From positions 620,001 through 684,000 of the forward strand of contig BDSL01000003.1 of NCBI GenBank assembly GCA_003116995.1: a DNA stretch of 64,000 bases, read 5' to 3'. The notes under the pieces are model-generated. The model worked only from the letters and a program-made list of their open reading frames with translations, was not told where the DNA came from and did no database searches. Every line of letters starts with the position of its first letter. The stretch's first letter is position 1. Positions 60,001-64,000 of the stretch are shown here, one piece after another. This DNA is from Yamagishiella unicocca (lineage: Eukaryota > Chlorophyta > Chlorophyceae > Chlamydomonadales > Volvocaceae). The position numbers and the translations under genes are program-made.

Positions 60001-60434
60001 CCCAACAGCCTGCACGCGCACTCCTACTGGAGGTAAGGCGCATGGTGTGGGAGGTTGAGGGGGAGTGGAAGCGGTTGGCAGTTGGGGCAGGGGTAGTGCA
60101 CGGCAATGTCGGCCGCACCCTGAACTACCCTGTGCGCCGCCGTCTTTGATTCCGGCGGTCACCGCTTTGGGCGCTGATGGATGCTACCTGGCAGCTGTCG
60201 ATTGCTGCACGTTGCTGCCCCTTCAAACCCTGAAATCCTCCCGCCGTGCACTTCGGCGCACCCACCACGCAGGACATGATGGGCTCGGCCCACCGACACT
60301 ATGCTATGGTTGCGGCGGCATGCCTGTCTATGGAGCCGCGCGAGAGACCCGACTTCAATGAAATCGTAACCAGGCTGCAGGCGCTATGCGAGGACGGCGG
60401 TGGCGGCGGCGGTGGGCTGGCCACGGGTGCTTAA
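48025..60434 (+). CDS. Receptor-like protein kinase, tandem copy 3
   Basis: The cleanest copy, about 1,890 residues. Inferred exons: possible ATG exon 48025-48061; signal-anchor exon ending 48346 (an ATG at 48236 precedes VLLVALMVMAC); 48575-49039, 49309-49791, 49994-50238, 50717-50891, 51078-51137, 51461-51598, 51841-51944, 52537-52687, 52829-53004, 53309-54524, 54985-55153, 55368-55972, 56420-56600, 56715-57064, 57300-57510, 58011-58187, 58701-58832, 59001-59236, 59859-60032, 60273-60434. The joined frame is open throughout. The ectodomain has repeated L-x-[DN]-V/L-x-V segments (for example LRIANLTTQ, VHWVNVTIT, LRNLVLYNL), the signature I associate with right-handed beta-helix folds. The linker exon lacks long tandem repeats. 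A Pro-rich stalk, one membrane helix (VVPLVACVAAIGG onward) and the kinase follow. How exon 1 joins exon 2 is uncertain. Only in copy 3 does an alternative acceptor (CAG before AAGCCTGTCC) keep frame from the conserved ATG. Confidence 0.85.
57300..60434 (+). other. Kinase domain exons of copy 3
   Basis: VGAFGVVYRG, VAIK, VQEYCNGGTL, HGDLKP|DNVLL, DFG, AYLAPE, DVWSFG and RPDF are all intact. The exon with DFG is 24 bp longer than in the other copies: eight extra residues, VASPTVQG-like, before the beta strand leading into DFG. The tail is Gly-rich and ends LATGA. The eight-residue insert lies in a loop and should be tolerated. Confidence 0.9.
57736..57805. repeat. Five copies of a 14-bp intron repeat
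   Basis: CTAAATGCGAGGAG repeats five times without change in the intron between the first two kinase exons of copy 3. Copies 1 and 2 have a single related unit at the same place. Confidence 0.9.
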
Positions 60435-62263
60435 ACAGGACACGGCGCCTCAGCTAGGCAGCCTGCTGGGATTAGCTGAAGCGACGCCCGCGGCGATACG
60501 TGCCCCATTTCCTCAGCAGCACATCGAATGTGCGCCGGTGGGCGCTCGCGAAAACATGTGTGGATTCATTGCCCCTGACGGCCTGCAAATATGCCAACAG
60601 CATGCGGATTAATAAATATCGCTCGCAGAGCGGAGGTTTTTGAGATGGAAGGTGATCCTGGGATGAGAACTGCACAGAAGAGAGGTGGGGGGGGGCGACA
60701 TTGCAGCACGATTATGGCGGACAACCAAAAGAGTAAAATCGCGGACGCTTTTTGCGCAGAAGCAGTCTTCCGGCCACCAATTGCATGCAATGCCACCGAA
60801 GATGGGCGGGGCGTTGGAGCAATTCGTTGTCCGTAGTCGATTTTGCGGCCCCGTTGCTGTTTGTGTCGTATTGCGTATGTGTGCATCGTGCACTGGGCCA
60901 GGGAGGCCTTGCAAGCGGGCCCCCTGACCTTTGAAGGAGCTGCTGGCGGCTGGGTGAATGAAACGAGGATAGGGTCGACAGAGCATTCGTGAGTTATGGG
61001 GCGAAAGGTTGGCAGGGACGCCTCACCCCGGCACGCTCCAACGGATACCGTCAGCCCGATACTTTGCGGGCAATGCGTGCTATCATCTCAAGAACGCACG
61101 CACGCACTTGCCCAGCCGTGAAGCTTGTCATCCTTCATTGCGCCTGGGGTTGAAGCGGGCGAGGTCCCAACAGAATTCATTCAGTGGCCGATGAACCTAG
61201 CCACGGCCTCGTCAGGAGCACTGGAGGCTAGGTATCAGCATGTCGCTGCGCGTGGGTGTCGAGGCAACAGCGCTCTGCAGTTTGGGGTATGGGCCTGCTG
61301 GAGAGCCGCAACCCACGTGTGTGTGTGGGTTTTCTTGTGTCCATGCAGGGCTACTGTTAGTGATCCGTAGACAGGTCGCGTCTGAAAGTTCTCGATTACA
61401 TTATTTGTATTTAGGTTGTATAAATTGCTGGTGTTGCAAAGGGACGCTGACGCATGAGGACGGCGCTGACGGCTGCCAAAGCATGCTTCTCCGACACTTC
61501 ATGAACACTGATTTCTTAGCAGGGGATGCCAGATTGGCATGGTTTCGTCCTACCTGCCCTTCGTGTTGCTGTATCATCCTGGTGGCGTATGGGGTGGAAA
61601 ATGGTATGCCTTAATGGTATGAACCATTTCTTGGCTATTTTAAACCTTCTTAGACAGTACGCGGACTGTTTCGGGAACCCAGCGTAGGTCCAGATATAGT
61701 TTGGCCGCCAATTGTGACTGTTATTCAGTGTAACGCATGGAAGTACATCTGCAATCATTGTACAAATCCTGAATTTTGAAGTTACAAGTTGCGTAATTCA
61801 ATCCTGCGTCAAAGGATGCACTGGTGCTCACCAGCTGCGCATCGGAACGTGCTCGCCATCTGCCTAGTGCATGCACCGGCTGCGATGGCCGACCGTACCT
61901 GCTTCCCGTCGTACTAGGTGTTCGGTAACCACTAACATAAAACCAGTTCAAATACATGGGCATTGGCCTGTCCAATCAGCAGGCGGGCCAGTCTCTAGTC
62001 ATGTGAAATTATGTCGTGGCGATTGCTACGTGCTGGACGCACCAAAGGCGCCGAGCAACATCTATGGCGCCTCACTAAATAGTCGTTAATTATCGCTATT
62101 TCCTTGCACTATGTGTCATCTGCCATGTGTCATCTGCCATCGCCAACGTGCTTCTGCTCCCTCCTATGAAGTCAAACGACTAGCATCTGTCTCAGTCGGT
62201 GGTGCTGCTATACAATCAAGCAACCGTTCATACCTCTTCCCCTTGCATGCTAATGACTTTGCC
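60435..62263. other. Convergent 3' region between kinase copy 3 and the pherophorin gene
   Basis: To about 60900 it is the duplicated 3' flank of the kinase unit. The rest should include the pherophorin 3' UTR on the minus strand. A TTACA at 61782-61786 (TGTAA on the minus strand) is a possible poly(A) signal about 480 nt past the stop. A small direct repeat of CATGTGTCATCTGC lies at about 62108-62138. No exons seen. Confidence 0.45.
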
Positions 62264-64000
62264 TCACCCATACTTAATAATGGGTCGCTCAATAGTGGCA
62301 ACAGGCACGTCACCCATTGAGCAGCACTGCCCGCTCTGTCCCTCAAAGACGTAATTGCAGACCGAGAACTGACCGACCTTGTAGGCGCACACATCCGTCT
62401 GGCTTACCGTTCCTCCTAGGGTCAAGGTAAGGAAGCCGGTTGGGGGGCGGTTGATGGGCATAACAGCGTCCACGTACTTGCCAACAACGTCGGACTTGAT
62501 AGTGTACGACAGAGCCACGCTACCAAGAGTGACCTGTGTCACGTTGGCTGCAACGGCGGCGTCACCAATGTAGAGCTTCACCCCCTGCACAGTCATGTTG
62601 GCGCAGTCCGGCAGGCCCTCCTGCGGCCCGAGGGGCTTCGTGACCGGCTGCGACGTGATCTTAAAGATGACGTTGCTTTTACTGGTGGCCGCCGCCGTGG
62701 ATATGTTGTAGTAGCTGAGCCGGAAAGGGGAATCCGACAGACGAGGATTGCAGGTGCCCTTGATGCGCTCGCTGCAAAACGACACAACACCCTCGGGGCA
62801 GCAGCCGGCGGTGAGCTCGTTCGGGGGCAGAATGTTCCCAGGCTGGCCAGGCTCAGTCTGCCAGCCGTGAATCCAGTAGTCGCACGAGGGCTGCAGAGGC
62901 TCGTAGGCAGATGGTCGACACGGCATCTTGGTAGTATCGGCCCAGTCTGATGATGCGAAACCGATTTCGAACGTGTAGAACTCGCCCTGGGGGATGTCAG
63001 TGGTGTACACCATCACGGGCAGCGTGATACCGAGGCCGCCGGTTACTGTCTGTTCAGTTGTCGGGGATAGTTCCTTGCCATCGAAGGTGAAGACCTTCAC
63101 GTACTTGACGAGACCCACGTACGACGGATCCAGCGCGAGGGACACCGCGTCGAGTGCCTGGTTGCAGCAGTCGCCCGGACGATAAGTCACGGGAACGCAT
63201 TGTGCCGTAGGGTTCACGGACAGCGTGAAAAGGAACATGGTGTTGTCACCAATTGCAACAGACTCCTGGAAGCGGAAGCGCCATTTAGAGTGATTGTCGA
63301 TCAAGGGGCTGAGGCAATCGCAAGACGATGTAGGTGGCTTGGGAGGTGCGGGTGGAAGAGGCGGTGGTGGAGGCGGAGGCGGGGGCGGAGGAGGCGGGGG
63401 AGGGGGCGGTGATGGGCTCCTCGGCGGTGGCGGAGGCGGTGGCGGTGGGGGCGGCGGTGGGGGCGGCGGAGGAGGGGAGGGACTGGGTGGAGGCGGCGGG
63501 GGCGGGGGCGGCGGTGGGGGCGGCGGTGGGGGTGGAGGCGGGGGGGACGGTGGAGGAGGCGGAGGGGGTGGAGGTGGCGGAGGGGGTGGCGGGGGAGGGG
63601 GCGAGGGAGGCGGAGGCGGAGGTGGAAGGACAGGAGACGGATTTGGCGAAGGCGGCACAGGTGACGGCGGCAGAGGGGACGGTCGAGGAGGTGGGCTGCT
63701 GATCGTGCCCTCGATGCAGGTAGCGCAGCACGAGTGGGAGCTGGACTCAAACATCGAGTACTTGCAAGTTCCATCATTTCGCTGACACAGGCCTTTAGGT
63801 GTTGAACAAGACGAGGTCGTGTTGACGTTGATGCACAGCAGGCTGTTGTTAGCGCCGCCGTTCGTGATGCCCAGGGCAGGAATACGCAGAACCCCAGTAG
63901 AGTACTGGGTGATGAAGTAGAAGGTGCGTGACTTGCCGTTCAATGTGACCTGCTTCACGTCTTTCTGGCAAGACGTGTTCACCTCGAATTCGATCTTATC
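62264..64000 (-). CDS. Pherophorin-family extracellular matrix glycoprotein (5' part beyond window)
   Basis: The frame is open from the window edge (reads DKIEFEV) to TGA at 62264, giving 578 residues with no intron. The order is: the second half of an N-terminal pherophorin domain with paired cysteines (IEFEVNTSC, CSTPKGLC, CKYSMF, CCATC); a Ser-Pro/poly-Pro rod (about 63330-63700); then a Cys-rich C-terminal domain beginning CDCLSPL, with GDCCNQALD and KVFTFDGKEL. A more diverged segment begins CNPRLSDSPFRLSYYN, which looks like the start of another such domain. Pherophorins are secreted hydroxyproline-rich matrix proteins of volvocine algae, and the rod is expected to be hydroxylated and glycosylated. 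The signal peptide and start codon lie outside the window. The plus-strand poly-Gly frame across the rod is a shadow. Confidence 0.92.
   Translation of the reverse strand, partial: DKIEFEVNTSCQKDVKQVTLNGKSRTFYFITQYSTGVLRIPALGITNGGANNSLLCINVNTTSSCSTPKGLCQRNDGTCKYSMFESSSHSCCATCIEGTISSPPPRPSPLPPSPVPPSPNPSPVLPPPPPPPSPPPPPPPPPPPPPPPPPPSPPPPPPPPPPPPPPPPPPPPSPSPPPPPPPPPPPPPPPPPPRSPSPPPPPPPPPPPPPPPPPLPPAPPKPPTSSCDCLSPLIDNHSKWRFRFQESVAIGDNTMFLFTLSVNPTAQCVPVTYRPGDCCNQALDAVSLALDPSYVGLVKYVKVFTFDGKELSPTTEQTVTGGLGITLPVMVYTTDIPQGEFYTFEIGFASSDWADTTKMPCRPSAYEPLQPSCDYWIHGWQTEPGQPGNILPPNELTAGCCPEGVVSFCSERIKGTCNPRLSDSPFRLSYYNISTAAATSKSNVIFKITSQPVTKPLGPQEGLPDCANMTVQGVKLYIGDAAVAANVTQVTLGSVALSYTIKSDVVGKYVDAVMPINRPPTGFLTLTLGGTVSQTDVCAYKVGQFSVCNYVFEGQSGQCCSMGDVPVATIERPIIKYG
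63330..63700 (-). repeat. Poly-proline/Ser-Pro rod coding repeat
   Basis: On the minus strand this reads almost only CC(N)CCN codons with interspersed TCN, giving PPPPSPPP blocks of varying length between the two globular domains. Such tracts form stiff polyproline-II rods in pherophorins. Confidence 0.9.

Noticed and set aside
63294..63785. Plus-strand poly-glycine open frame
   Set aside because: Complement of the pherophorin proline codons.
1..64000. tRNA, rRNA or organellar genes
   Set aside because: I saw no cloverleaf-like or rRNA-like segments. Base composition and introns indicate nuclear DNA.

Overview
This window looks like nuclear DNA of a volvocine green alga (the Volvox/Gonium/Chlamydomonas lineage). 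The reasons are GC-rich coding exons, short introns with GTGAGT/GTGGGT/GTGCGT-type donors and CAG acceptors, poly-Gln and poly-Pro tracts, and a pherophorin-type extracellular-matrix gene. All gene models were built by reading splice sites and reading-frame continuity by eye. No RNA evidence or database search was available.

Layout. (1) About 0.9-5.8 kb, minus strand: a large putative nuclear protein with five GATA-like C-x2-C-x17-20-C-x2-C zinc fingers and one PHD finger. (2) 6.6-8.2 kb: a 1.6-kb inverted-repeat element built from degenerate ~165-171 bp units rich in the palindrome AGGCATGCCT. It is followed by smaller inverted and dispersed repeats up to 10.4 kb. (3) 10.4-60.9 kb, plus strand: three tandem paralogues of one receptor-like protein kinase gene (copy 1 about 10.6-25.9 kb, copy 2 about 30.2-43.1 kb, copy 3 about 48.0-60.4 kb). 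They share about 21 exons, most of identical length and all of identical phase. Each appears to encode an N-terminal signal anchor, a long ectodomain with beta-helix-like segments, a variable linker, a Pro-rich stalk, one transmembrane helix and a complete TKL/Raf-like kinase domain. The spacers hold retrotransposon debris and dispersed repeats. (4) 62.3-64.0 kb, minus strand: the 3' part of a pherophorin gene with a long Ser-Pro/poly-Pro rod, cut by the window edge.

How the pieces fit. The three kinases differ mainly in the extracellular linker exon. Copy 1 carries 22 copies of a 7-residue repeat, copy 2 carries five copies of a 57-residue repeat and then a frameshift, and copy 3 has neither. 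Copy 2 as written stops before its membrane helix and kinase, so it would be a secreted ectodomain or a pseudogene. Membrane kinases next to a matrix glycoprotein fit matrix or cell-cell sensing, but that link is inference from location only.
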